Below, in pieces: positions 33,964 to 41,571 of a DNA stretch of 49,475 nt. The stretch is from JAICKN01 sp036491415 (GTDB lineage Bacteria > Acidobacteriota > Terriglobia > Terriglobales > Acidobacteriaceae). Where the stretch lies: assembly GCA_036491415.1 (NCBI GenBank), contig DASXCC010000006.1, positions 1-49,475 of the forward strand, written 5' to 3'. Within the stretch, counting starts at the first letter, position 1; every line of letters begins with the position of its first letter. The position numbers and the translations under genes were made by a program. The notes below the pieces were generated by a model. That model had not been told where the DNA came from and made no database searches. It saw only the letters and a list, made by a program, of their open reading frames with translations.

Positions 33964-36390
33964 TCAGTGCAGTGGCAGATTTAACTCCTGCTTGCCTGCG
34001 TGTAATTGGAACGTTTTCCCTTTCCAGCGCAGTTCTCCCGGAAGTCCGCCCGGCAGCGTGATATCAGCTTTCACTGCGGAACCGTCATTGTCGTATTCGG
34101 CTTGCACCATCCCCTTCGGCGTAGGCATTCCAGCGGAGACATGCTTTAACGCGCCCAGATGAGGTTCGATGGTAACCGCAGTGAATCCGTTCGACGCAGG
34201 ACGAATGCCTGCAACGATGGTTAGAAAATCATAATCAGGATGAGCGCTCCAAGCATGGGAGTCAGAGCGCGTGGGATCCGGCTGCTCAGCCCATGTGGTT
34301 AAACCCAGGTCCACCATGTGATGCCACGGGTCGAGCAGGTGCAAGTAATCATCGCCCAGACCTGCATGTTCCACGGCGCGAGCCAAATAGAACCGGAAAT
34401 AATATGTCGCTGCGGTCATATTGGGCATTGGCATGGGAAGCGTTTTGATCTTTGGTGCGTAAGCCGTGTCGCTTGTGGAAAGAATTTTTGCCAGCACAAT
34501 TTTCTGCTGATCTTTCGGAATCACATCCAACCAAACGCCCAGAATATTGGCGTGCTGGCTGAAGTGTTTTTGCGAAGAAGTGTCCGCAAGCAATCCGTAT
34601 TGCGAGTTCCAGCACGATTTGTAAACAGCGGCAGTAGCGCGATCTGCAGCGTTCTTATACAACTCTGCCCTTCGCGGCTCGCCAACGGAGGATTCCAACT
34701 CCGCCGCATCGCGCAATGCCTCCACAAACTGCAATGTAATGACCGATGACCCTCCATCTTTATCTTGAGGTGGAATACCGAACGTGAAGTCCTTCCCCCA
34801 ATCCACAAACGGCCACCATTCGACTTTCCCCAGCAGGCCATCCGCGCGTTGTCGTTTCAAAAACCAATCCAGTACCGACCGCGTTCCGGTAAGTTGTGTG
34901 CGAACAAATTCCGGATCATTGCGATACATCCAGAAGTCGTGCACCATCCCCACCCAAAGCAACGAAAAGGTGGGAATGATCTGTCGCACTGAGGACGGAT
35001 ACCGGCTGCGCGTTAGGCCATCAGGAATGCGCGAATCGTTAAAAGCTTGAATCGCCTGTCGCGGCAAACGGTCATCGCCCGAAACGGTGTAAGAGATCAG
35101 CGCCTGAATGCGCGTGTCGCCGACATACTGCATGCGCTCGTAATAAGGCGTGTCCATGTAGGTGTCGTGGGCGTCGAGCCGTGCCGTGCGCCAGCCGATA
35201 TCCCAGATCGGCTTGAGTGAAGCATCGTCAGAGTGGAAGTATCCGCGCTCTTCAAATGGGTAAGCGGTAAACCATGTTTGCAGTTTATCCACCTGCAATG
35301 GCGCATCGGCGGTTTCGATGTTCAGCTGCAGGTATCGCCATGTCTTCCACGCCAGCGGCATGAATGTTCGATTCGCGGTTCCGTCGGCGATGAACTCGTC
35401 AATGATTCCTTCAATATGCTTTTCGGCAATTTCATTGCGGTTGCCTTTTAACCCTTGGTCATCAAATAACGCTTCGGCGTATGTCAGGCGCACAGTTGCG
35501 CCTTGACCGCCACTCAACGTCAATTCCGGATACGCAGTGGTCAGATGAGAGCGATCCAGAAGGATTGTGGCTTTGGAATGCGCGGGAACTGTGAACGGTT
35601 TTTCCGGGAAGTCTGAGGCCTCGACGCCTTCCGCCCTGACAACACGCCCGGCGGATTCGAGTTTCAACTCCATTGCCGGAAGCGGATCGGAGACGAGTTG
35701 CCAATTGTCGTTCTGAATTGCACTGCCAAGTAAAGACGCGTGCTCGAGCGCGAGCGATTTTTCCCAATTTTTCCCAGCATCCGATTCAGCATTCCAATTC
35801 CAGTCGAAGAGGGTGCCATCAATTTGTTCCGCGGGTTCGGATACATAATATTTGTTGCGAATCTTAGCGGGAGTCGGCAGTACGCGAACGCCTTTTTCCT
35901 GTTCCACCTCCCAACTTTCATCTGTGTTCGCAGCGGATTCCCCCGTGCCGTCTCCTTGCAGCACAAACGCGCTCCGGTCACTGATCTGCGACAAAGGCGT
36001 AAGTACGCCGAAGTTCCATACTGTCGCAGCGACAACATTTTTGCCGGAATTTAAAAACGGAGCCAGATCGTAGGTCTCGTATCTCCAATGCGCCAGATCG
36101 CTATGCGCCGGTCCGAAACCTACCCAATGCTGATTCACATAGAGCAAAAACTGATTGTCCGCGCTCACATGCACGACAAAATGTTCGGGCTTTCGCGTCA
36201 GATTGATAATTTTGCGAAAGTGCAGAACGGCGGCATCGCGCTGCGGGACATCCGACGCGGTAATCCATGACGCATCCCATCGTTGCTGAAGAAGTTCAGA
36301 TGGATACTGGCAATGCGCTACGCCAGAAAAAATTAAAAGAGAAATCCAAAGGAAGATTGCGACAAGAAAAGGCGTGCATCGTGTTCGCAT
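33964..36390 (-). CDS. Secreted alpha-L-rhamnosidase-like enzyme (GH78)
   Basis: An 808-aa protein with signal peptide (VAIFLWISLLIFSGVAHCQ). The N-terminal beta-sandwich (FRKIINLTRKPEHFVVHVSA, SADNQFLLYVNQHWVGFGPA) precedes the (alpha/alpha)6 barrel with the GH78 active-site block LDAHDTYMDTPYYERMQYVG (catalytic Asp/Glu) and WWPFVDWGKDF. The C-terminal beta domain follows (GFTAVTIEPHLGALKHVSAG). GH78 enzymes release terminal alpha-rhamnose from pectin side chains, flavonoids or exopolysaccharides. Last gene of a minus-strand operon after the GDSL gene (60-base gap). Confidence 0.85.
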   Translation of the reverse strand: MRTRCTPFLVAIFLWISLLIFSGVAHCQYPSELLQQRWDASWITASDVPQRDAAVLHFRKIINLTRKPEHFVVHVSADNQFLLYVNQHWVGFGPAHSDLAHWRYETYDLAPFLNSGKNVVAATVWNFGVLTPLSQISDRSAFVLQGDGTGESAANTDESWEVEQEKGVRVLPTPAKIRNKYYVSEPAEQIDGTLFDWNWNAESDAGKNWEKSLALEHASLLGSAIQNDNWQLVSDPLPAMELKLESAGRVVRAEGVEASDFPEKPFTVPAHSKATILLDRSHLTTAYPELTLSGGQGATVRLTYAEALFDDQGLKGNRNEIAEKHIEGIIDEFIADGTANRTFMPLAWKTWRYLQLNIETADAPLQVDKLQTWFTAYPFEERGYFHSDDASLKPIWDIGWRTARLDAHDTYMDTPYYERMQYVGDTRIQALISYTVSGDDRLPRQAIQAFNDSRIPDGLTRSRYPSSVRQIIPTFSLLWVGMVHDFWMYRNDPEFVRTQLTGTRSVLDWFLKRQRADGLLGKVEWWPFVDWGKDFTFGIPPQDKDGGSSVITLQFVEALRDAAELESSVGEPRRAELYKNAADRATAAVYKSCWNSQYGLLADTSSQKHFSQHANILGVWLDVIPKDQQKIVLAKILSTSDTAYAPKIKTLPMPMPNMTAATYYFRFYLARAVEHAGLGDDYLHLLDPWHHMVDLGLTTWAEQPDPTRSDSHAWSAHPDYDFLTIVAGIRPASNGFTAVTIEPHLGALKHVSAGMPTPKGMVQAEYDNDGSAVKADITLPGGLPGELRWKGKTFQLHAGKQELNLPLH

Positions 36391-36450
36391 GGTTCACCTG
36401 AAGAATTGTTCGGCAGCTTCGATTGGCAGCGACAGCAAATATACTCTGAG

Positions 36451-37710
36451 TTACTGGAATAACTTCAGATCAATCGCGCCTGCCATGCTCTTGTAGCCCG
36501 GGCTGTTGAGATGGAGATGATCTCCGCTGTCATCGGCTGCTAGAAGATGCGAAGGATTTTGTGGATCATGAGTGGCCGCGTCGAAGTCAATTACCGCATC
36601 GAATTTGCCGCTGGTACGAATCCAGTTGTTGACCTTCGCCCATACTTCCTGCGTATCGGGCTTGTCGTAGAACGATCCCCCAAACGCCGTCATAGTCGCG
36701 CCGTACACCCGAATGTGATGCGAGTGCGCCCGGTCGATGATCTGCTGGTAAGCCGCGACCATGTCCTCCGCGGAAGCTGGTTGCTCATGGCGCTGGGTCG
36801 CCATCGCACGCGTGCCGATATCGTTGATGCCTTCGAAAACAATCAACCAGCGCACGCCGGTTTGCGACAGAACATCGCGGTCGAAGCGCGCCAATGCATT
36901 GGGCCCCAGTCCATCATGCAACAAACGATTGCCGCCGATCCCATGATTCAACACGGCAACATTGGTCGTATGTTTGTCCGATTGCAAACGCCGCGCCAGA
37001 TCATCCGGCCAGCGATCGTTCCCGTCGGTGGTCGAGCCGCGCCCATCGGTTATCGAATCACCGAGCGTAACAACCGCGTTGGAATTCTTCGCAACAACAT
37101 CCACGCCGTTGATGAAGTACCAATGATCCACGTGCGGAGCGGAAGATATGTCGGCAGCGGAAACCGAATTGCCAGCCTGGAAGTAAGAATTTTGCCGCGA
37201 GCCGGGATGGGTTGTAACGCTATCGGGCGGGTCATTCATATGCATGCTGATCGCAAGATCCGAAAGCGGAGCAAGGTCGAAATCCAGTGGGTCGGAAATG
37301 ATCAGCGCGCCCGCGGGAATTGTGACGGAAGGCATGCCATGAAACGCCAGAGCTTTATCGCTTTCCGCACGGATGGCTCCATGCCCGGCCGAAACCGCAA
37401 TATGTGCGGAAGCAATTGTCAGCGGGGCCGTGCCGAATTCATTGGAAAAGCGGACCCGGATCTGTTTGCCGCCAATGGAAACATGCACAACCTGACGAAT
37501 GGTACTGTCATGAAAACCCGGTTCCGGAGGAGCGTTCTTGGCGTCGCCCAATTGCGGCGAGGAAGCCCATGTACTCACCCAATCGCTACCACTTATTTTT
37601 TGTTCGTGTTTGGCCCATGCTGAGGCCGAAAGAATCCCGCAACATAAGCAAACGAAAATAAATTGCTTTACCCACTTCATTCCAACCAAGCTAATTCCCA
37701 TGGAGCGCAT
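36451..37710 (-). CDS. Secreted SGNH/GDSL hydrolase (acetyl-esterase type)
   Basis: Up to 419 aa, with signal segment (FIFVCLCCGILSASAWA). Start is ambiguous: ATG 37710 (AAGGG upstream) or ATG 37680 (MKWVKQF). SGNH blocks: VVTLGDSITDGRG (Ser nucleophile), GIGGNRLLHDG (Gly), FEGINDIG (Asn) and DHLHLNSPGYK (Asp-x-x-His). An N-terminal beta domain (QLGDAKNAPPEPGFHDSTIR) is typical of rhamnogalacturonan acetylesterase-like and cutinase-like GDSL proteins. It probably deacetylates plant or bacterial polysaccharide. 11 bases behind the deacetylase gene. Confidence 0.85.
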   Translation of the reverse strand: MRSMGISLVGMKWVKQFIFVCLCCGILSASAWAKHEQKISGSDWVSTWASSPQLGDAKNAPPEPGFHDSTIRQVVHVSIGGKQIRVRFSNEFGTAPLTIASAHIAVSAGHGAIRAESDKALAFHGMPSVTIPAGALIISDPLDFDLAPLSDLAISMHMNDPPDSVTTHPGSRQNSYFQAGNSVSAADISSAPHVDHWYFINGVDVVAKNSNAVVTLGDSITDGRGSTTDGNDRWPDDLARRLQSDKHTTNVAVLNHGIGGNRLLHDGLGPNALARFDRDVLSQTGVRWLIVFEGINDIGTRAMATQRHEQPASAEDMVAAYQQIIDRAHSHHIRVYGATMTAFGGSFYDKPDTQEVWAKVNNWIRTSGKFDAVIDFDAATHDPQNPSHLLAADDSGDHLHLNSPGYKSMAGAIDLKLFQ

Positions 37711-37721
37711 CGTAAGAACCC

Positions 37722-38693
37722 TTATTTACAAACCGCACTGAGGTCGAGCGTTGTTCCTCCCGTTGGAGGCGGAGGTTGAATATGCTTCGCCTGCATCATC
37801 TGTTGCAGGAATGTTCCGCCATACGTCGGCAGTTCCGGATCATTCGCGTATGCCGGATCGCTCTCGGCTGCCGGCAAGCTGACCAATTTCCATCCGCGCT
37901 CTTGGAGCAATTCCAGAAGCTTGGGCAGCATCACAGTTTCGAAGCCGCCGATGTGAAGTAGCATCATATGTTTAATATCGTGACCATAAATCGCATTCGC
38001 CTGCTTCGGACCGTCAATCAGCGACTCCGTCGCGCCATCCAGATAACTCTGCTTTAGCTGTTCGATTCCCTTCTGATCATTTTTCGCCAGGCAGCGCGCA
38101 TACGGATCGTTGTAGTTGTAATCACCAAAACTCAGTGTCACCTGCGCGACTTTATATCCGTGCCCTTTCAGAAATGCACTGATCGCCTTATGCTTTTCCA
38201 GACTGTCACCTTCGTGAAGAAACGGATATCGCAGCCAGCGCCAATCCTGATCGCCCATGAATTTTTGCAGCGTCGGTTCATCTGCCTGCAAATCTTTTTC
38301 GAAGGCGTCGATGGAATTAGTATTCAAGTCCATATGCGTAAGCGTGTGATTGCCCAGCGGGAAACCAGCGTCGCGCCACAACTGTAGAACCTGGGCCGTT
38401 GAGGGATCGCTCTCCAACCATCGAGCATTCACAAACCCATAAATAGGCGGAGCATTCGCAGCTTTCAATGCATGAATGATGCCGTTGGCAATGTCCTGGC
38501 GATTCATTCCCTGCGGAAGCGGCCCGTGAACCGGCAGATCGTCAAAGGTCAGAGCGATTTCGTGCGTTTCGGTTTTTGCCGGCGATGCACTTTGCGCGCT
38601 GCAATTTGCAGATAAAAATGGGATGAATAAGAATGAGATGAATAAGAGAAGAAAAGCGAAAAGAAAATAACGTAGAGATCGTGGCGTGTACAA
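37722..38693 (-). CDS. Exported polysaccharide deacetylase (NodB-homology domain)
   Basis: I choose TTG 38693: it has GGAGGAG (38697-38703) at normal spacing and makes a proper signal peptide (RYFLFAFLLLFISFLFIPFL); the frame runs on to ATG 38855 but that leader is charged and unlike a signal. Result 323 aa. NodB motifs: ALTFDDLPVHG (base and metal Asp; usual form TFDDG), GNHTLTHMD (metal His-x-x-x-His) and RYPFLHEGD (motif 3 Arg-Pro). The family removes N- or O-acetyl groups from chitin, peptidoglycan or xylan. Head of a three-gene carbohydrate operon. Confidence 0.82.
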   Translation of the reverse strand: MYTPRSLRYFLFAFLLLFISFLFIPFLSANCSAQSASPAKTETHEIALTFDDLPVHGPLPQGMNRQDIANGIIHALKAANAPPIYGFVNARWLESDPSTAQVLQLWRDAGFPLGNHTLTHMDLNTNSIDAFEKDLQADEPTLQKFMGDQDWRWLRYPFLHEGDSLEKHKAISAFLKGHGYKVAQVTLSFGDYNYNDPYARCLAKNDQKGIEQLKQSYLDGATESLIDGPKQANAIYGHDIKHMMLLHIGGFETVMLPKLLELLQERGWKLVSLPAAESDPAYANDPELPTYGGTFLQQMMQAKHIQPPPPTGGTTLDLSAVCK

Positions 38694-38876
38694 GAACTCC
38701 TCCAGATCAGGAATTACAATCATCGGCGAATCTGAAGCCAAAAATGCCAATCGCCTGAATTGGAATTTCCGGGCTTTCAGAAACAAAGCAGTATATACCT
38801 TGCGTCGCAATGCTTTCAGTTCTGAAATTATCTGTCGAATCAAATCCATCGGCACGGAGCCAACTAAAAGAAAAAA

Positions 38877-38899
38877 TCCCTGCCGTTAGGCGGCAGGGA
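38877..38899 (-). terminator. Intrinsic terminator of the PEP-CTERM gene
   Basis: TCCCTGCCG (38877-38885), loop of 5, CGGCAGGGA (38891-38899). On the minus strand the stem is followed by TTTTTT (38876-38871). It ends the transcript of the gene at 38932-39321. Confidence 0.9.
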
Positions 38900-38931
38900 C
38901 TTCGGAAAGATTAAAGATAAGGAAGAGAATT

Positions 38932-39321
38932 TTAGATGGAGGTTTGCAAGCTTAGTTTCTTGCGGAAGGCGAACGCCGTGCCCAGGCCAAGAAGACTCAT
39001 GGCCAGAAGAGCGTAGCTACCCGGCTCCGGAGTTGCGACAATCGAATTTCCGAAGGCGTAGGTAAAGCCGTTGAAGTAACCTCTGTTCGTATTCACGATG
39101 AACTGGATGTTGATTCCGTCAAAGATTTCTGAAAAGAACAAAGTGTTGCTTCCATCACTTCCGTAAGACGAATAAAAACCCGGCGTAAAACTGTTGGTTT
39201 TGAGTGAAGACTGAGGCCGGGGAATGCCTCCATTGAAATCGTTAATGTTTCCGCTGTCCGCGAAAGCGGCGCCCGAGAGAGCCAATGCGAGGACAACGAA
39301 TAAGAATGCTTTCCTTACCAT
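38932..39321 (-). CDS. Short PEP-CTERM surface protein
   Basis: A 129-aa protein: signal peptide (AFLFVVLALALSGAAFA), a Gly/Ser/Asn/Phe-rich middle with no fold I recognise, and the PEP-CTERM sorting signal: PEP at 98-100, hydrophobic helix (YALLAMSLLGLG), and basic end FRKK. Exosortase cuts after the signal and attaches or releases such proteins at the cell surface together with exopolysaccharide; no exosortase gene is in the window. AAGGGG precedes the ATG. It has a sigma-54 promoter, inverted repeats at enhancer distance and its own terminator, so it is a single-gene unit. Confidence 0.88.
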   Translation of the reverse strand: MVRKAFLFVVLALALSGAAFADSGNINDFNGGIPRPQSSLKTNSFTPGFYSSYGSDGSNTLFFSEIFDGINIQFIVNTNRGYFNGFTYAFGNSIVATPEPGSYALLAMSLLGLGTAFAFRKKLSLQTSI

Positions 39322-39421
39322 TTATTCCACCCCTTCATAATTTGACTACGGTTCGGAGCTTCAAGGGGAAGGCCGCTTACCGTTGGACGCTGGTTGGCGT
39401 CGCAGTATGTCTTGTTCTAAT

Positions 39422-39436
39422 GCATCTCTGGTGCCA
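39422..39436 (-). promoter_or_regulatory. Sigma-54 (-24/-12) promoter of the PEP-CTERM gene
   Basis: On the minus strand the sequence reads TTGGCACCAGAGATGCA. The consensus is yTGGCACgNNNNtTGCw, so only two informative positions differ and GG-GC spacing is exact. The predicted start of transcription is near 39410, giving a leader of about 88 bases to the ATG at 39321. Confidence 0.8.
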
Positions 39437-39524
39437 AACGGCGGTTTCTGTAACTGCCCGTTTTGGCGTTACTTACTGGCACTGTCTCGGGGAAAGACTG
39501 CGAAAAGTGAAAACTGATGCATAC

Positions 39525-39586
39525 TTTGGAAGGGACTTCCTCTTCCAAAACCCGCGACTGGCGCGGGAAGTAGCACGTTCGTGCTA
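39525..39586. promoter_or_regulatory. Three inverted repeats at enhancer distance
   Basis: TTTGGAAG (39525-39532) with CTTCCAAA (39542-39549); CCCGCG (39551-39556) with CGCGGG (39562-39567); TAGCACG (39571-39577) with CGTGCTA (39580-39586). They lie 115-176 bases upstream of the predicted sigma-54 start, where activator dimers bind. The middle hairpin is followed by TTTT on the minus strand and may also act as a terminator for the activator gene ending at 39594. Confidence 0.5.
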
Positions 39587-39593
39587 TATGGAT

Positions 39594-40670
39594 TTAATCC
39601 GCGGCGATGCTCTGAATATTTTCAGTTTGTGCGGGAATTTGTGGACGCCGCGCGGAACGATTCGCCGGCAATCCAGCATCGCGAATTTTGTAAAGTAAAG
39701 CACGATAGCTGATGCTCAAAGCACGCGCCGCTTTTTTGCGGTTCCAGTGATTGGCTTGCAAAACTTTCAGGATAATTTTTCCTTCGAGTTCGCGCACTGC
39801 CTGACGGGTAATTTTCTTCAATGAAATCGGGCCTTCGAAATCGATGTCTGGATTGAAGAAATCTGTTTGCCGCGGCGCCAAATCAGCGGCGATCGCTTCT
39901 TCGTTGCCGAGAATCACATAACGCTTCACAAGATTTTCCAGTTCGCGAATATTCCCTGGCCAGTGATACTTCTGCAATACGCCGATCATTTCCGGAGAAA
40001 GAGCCCGCGCGCGGCAATTGAATTTGTGGTTGTAGTAATGCAGGAAATAATTCACCAGATCTTCAATGTCGCCACGCCGCTCGCGCAACGGAGGCATGTA
40101 GAGACTGACCACGTTGATGCGATAAAACAAATCCTGACGGAATGTTCCGCTTTCAATTTCCACTTCAAGGTTGCGGTTCGTAGCGCAGACAATTCGCACT
40201 TCGACTTTTTTGTCTTCCTGCGCGCCGATGCGGCAGAACTGACCGTCCTGCAAAAGCTGCAGAAGTTTGGATTGCAATCCAAGTTCGAGCTCAGAAATCT
40301 CATCGAGGAAGAGCGTGCCCCGATGGGCCATTTCCACGCGGCCCGGTTTTGCACCGTAGGCTCCCGTGAAAGCGCCTTTCTCGTATCCAAATAGTTCACT
40401 TTCCAACAGCGTGCCTGGGATGGCGGGGCAATTCACTTTGACAAATGGACCCGATTTCCACGGAGACAGTCCATGCACCATGCGGGCAATGATGTCTTTG
40501 CCAGTTCCGCTTTCACCATGAATAAGCACAGGAACGTTGGCAGAGGCAATTTTGGTCAAACGTTCGTGAACCAAGCGCATGGCTTCGGAGCGTCCGAAAA
40601 CAATGGACTCTGGCGGAAAATCCCCCAACGATTGGGCTAAAGGGCTAATAGTACTGACCGTAGCATTCAT
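39594..40670 (-). CDS. Sigma-54-dependent activator without receiver domain
   Basis: Start ATG 40670 (358 aa); the frame extends to 40772 with an unlikely leader. AAA+ domain: Walker A GESGTGKD (52-59), sigma-54 contact loop GAFTGA (99-104), Walker B GTLFLDEISEL, sensor RQDLFYRINVV, and a Fis-type helix-turn-helix at the end (NRKKAARALSISYRALLYKI). There is no receiver, GAF or PAS domain; the first 20 residues are short and unstructured. Such PspF-like proteins are constitutively active unless bound by a repressor. It lies directly upstream of the PEP-CTERM gene. Confidence 0.9.
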   Translation of the reverse strand: MNATVSTISPLAQSLGDFPPESIVFGRSEAMRLVHERLTKIASANVPVLIHGESGTGKDIIARMVHGLSPWKSGPFVKVNCPAIPGTLLESELFGYEKGAFTGAYGAKPGRVEMAHRGTLFLDEISELELGLQSKLLQLLQDGQFCRIGAQEDKKVEVRIVCATNRNLEVEIESGTFRQDLFYRINVVSLYMPPLRERRGDIEDLVNYFLHYYNHKFNCRARALSPEMIGVLQKYHWPGNIRELENLVKRYVILGNEEAIAADLAPRQTDFFNPDIDFEGPISLKKITRQAVRELEGKIILKVLQANHWNRKKAARALSISYRALLYKIRDAGLPANRSARRPQIPAQTENIQSIAAD

Positions 40671-40917
40671 AAGGTTTTCGCTTCTGCTCCCGCTGTGTAT
40701 ATGCGCACTTGGAAAGCCAAACACAGTCTGATGCAAAGAATTTGCCTCGTTAAAGGCATAACCTTTCGGCAATGAGTGTCTTAGCGCTGTACTGGGGAGA
40801 GGGACATCAGGGGAAACAACGTAGTAAGTGTAACCGCAGAATTGGATTCTGAATAGGAAATATTTTTCACACTGTAGAAGTGCTTTTCCCTCCGAGGTTT
40901 ACCGGAGTTTGAGTGAA

Positions 40918-41304
40918 TCAGGCGATCGGCTTGGAAAATTTCAACCCCATCAGGTGATATCCCTCCGCGTAGGTAAGTCGAACCACTTCAGCGGGTAACA
41001 GTCGTATGGCTTGCGGAAAAGTTTCCGCCGAAGCGAATGGAGCGGTGGGGATTTCTACGGAAACCCGCGAAAATAGCGGCAAAGAACGCCTTGACGCGAC
41101 CAGCGCTCCGCCGGCGCAAACATTCACGGCCGAAGCAAATTCCAAAATGTCGTTGTCCTTTTCGCCTTTGCCGCGGATGAAAAGCGGAACAGCCAGGGGC
41201 AAGCGCGACCATTTACGGCGTTCGGATTGGCTTTTTGTCTTGGGCAATTTGTCCTGTGGATCGTTCTTACCTATGACGTTATTCGCATGTGGTGGGCCAA
41301 ACAT
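40918..41304 (-). CDS. PilZ-domain protein
   Basis: A 128-aa single-domain protein after a Lys/Ser-rich start. RRKWSR (29-34) is the first c-di-GMP box. The second, NVCAGG (61-66), has Cys where [D/N]xSxxG has Ser. A beta-barrel follows (VSVEIPTAPFASAETFPQAI, LMGLKFSKPIA). It could bind c-di-GMP weakly or act as a partner protein. It sits between the receiver-less activator gene (same strand, 247 bases away) and the divergent kinase-regulator pair. Confidence 0.75.
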   Translation of the reverse strand: MFGPPHANNVIGKNDPQDKLPKTKSQSERRKWSRLPLAVPLFIRGKGEKDNDILEFASAVNVCAGGALVASRRSLPLFSRVSVEIPTAPFASAETFPQAIRLLPAEVVRLTYAEGYHLMGLKFSKPIA

Positions 41305-41479
41305 AATGGATTGTCAGCTATTTGCCTTGAGAGATCGCATTTCCACCCGCTCACTTCGCTTATATTACCGATAATTTAGAGTTTTAGCCGATCTCATGCC
41401 TGAAATTCAGACATTTCTGGATCGCCTCTAATCGACTGCAAATCTTTTCTTTTCAATAAGTAATACGTTGCAAATTTGG

Positions 41480-41509
41480 TTGACAGAGTGGAAAAACGTG
41501 TCATACCAT
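41480..41509 (+). promoter_or_regulatory. Sigma-70-like promoter of the kinase gene
   Basis: TTGACA (41480-41485, perfect), 18-base spacer, TACCAT (41504-41509). It lies inside the longest possible frame of the kinase gene, so it argues for the downstream ATG 41572 as the true start. Confidence 0.55.
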
Positions 41510-41571
41510 GCCTTTACTGGTTGCAAGATATTTCCCTCCCTCGTTTTGTTCCAAATTGGACTACCACACTT

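Noticed and set aside
36547..37623. 358-aa open frame on the plus strand
   Set aside because: It is fully antisense to the GDSL hydrolase, Arg-rich and without motifs; it is a mirror of that gene's codon bias.
39479..39493. Possible plus-strand sigma-54 box TGGCACTGTCTCGGGG
   Set aside because: The -12 GC element is missing, and no plus-strand gene follows.
39285..39698. 137-aa plus-strand frame with a hydrophobic segment
   Set aside because: It crosses the PEP-CTERM start, the sigma-54 promoter region and the end of the activator gene. No ribosome binding site; the regulatory reading explains the region better.
41476..41571. Upstream TTG start for the histidine kinase
   Set aside because: A perfect TTGACA promoter element lies inside this extension, so transcription begins after it.
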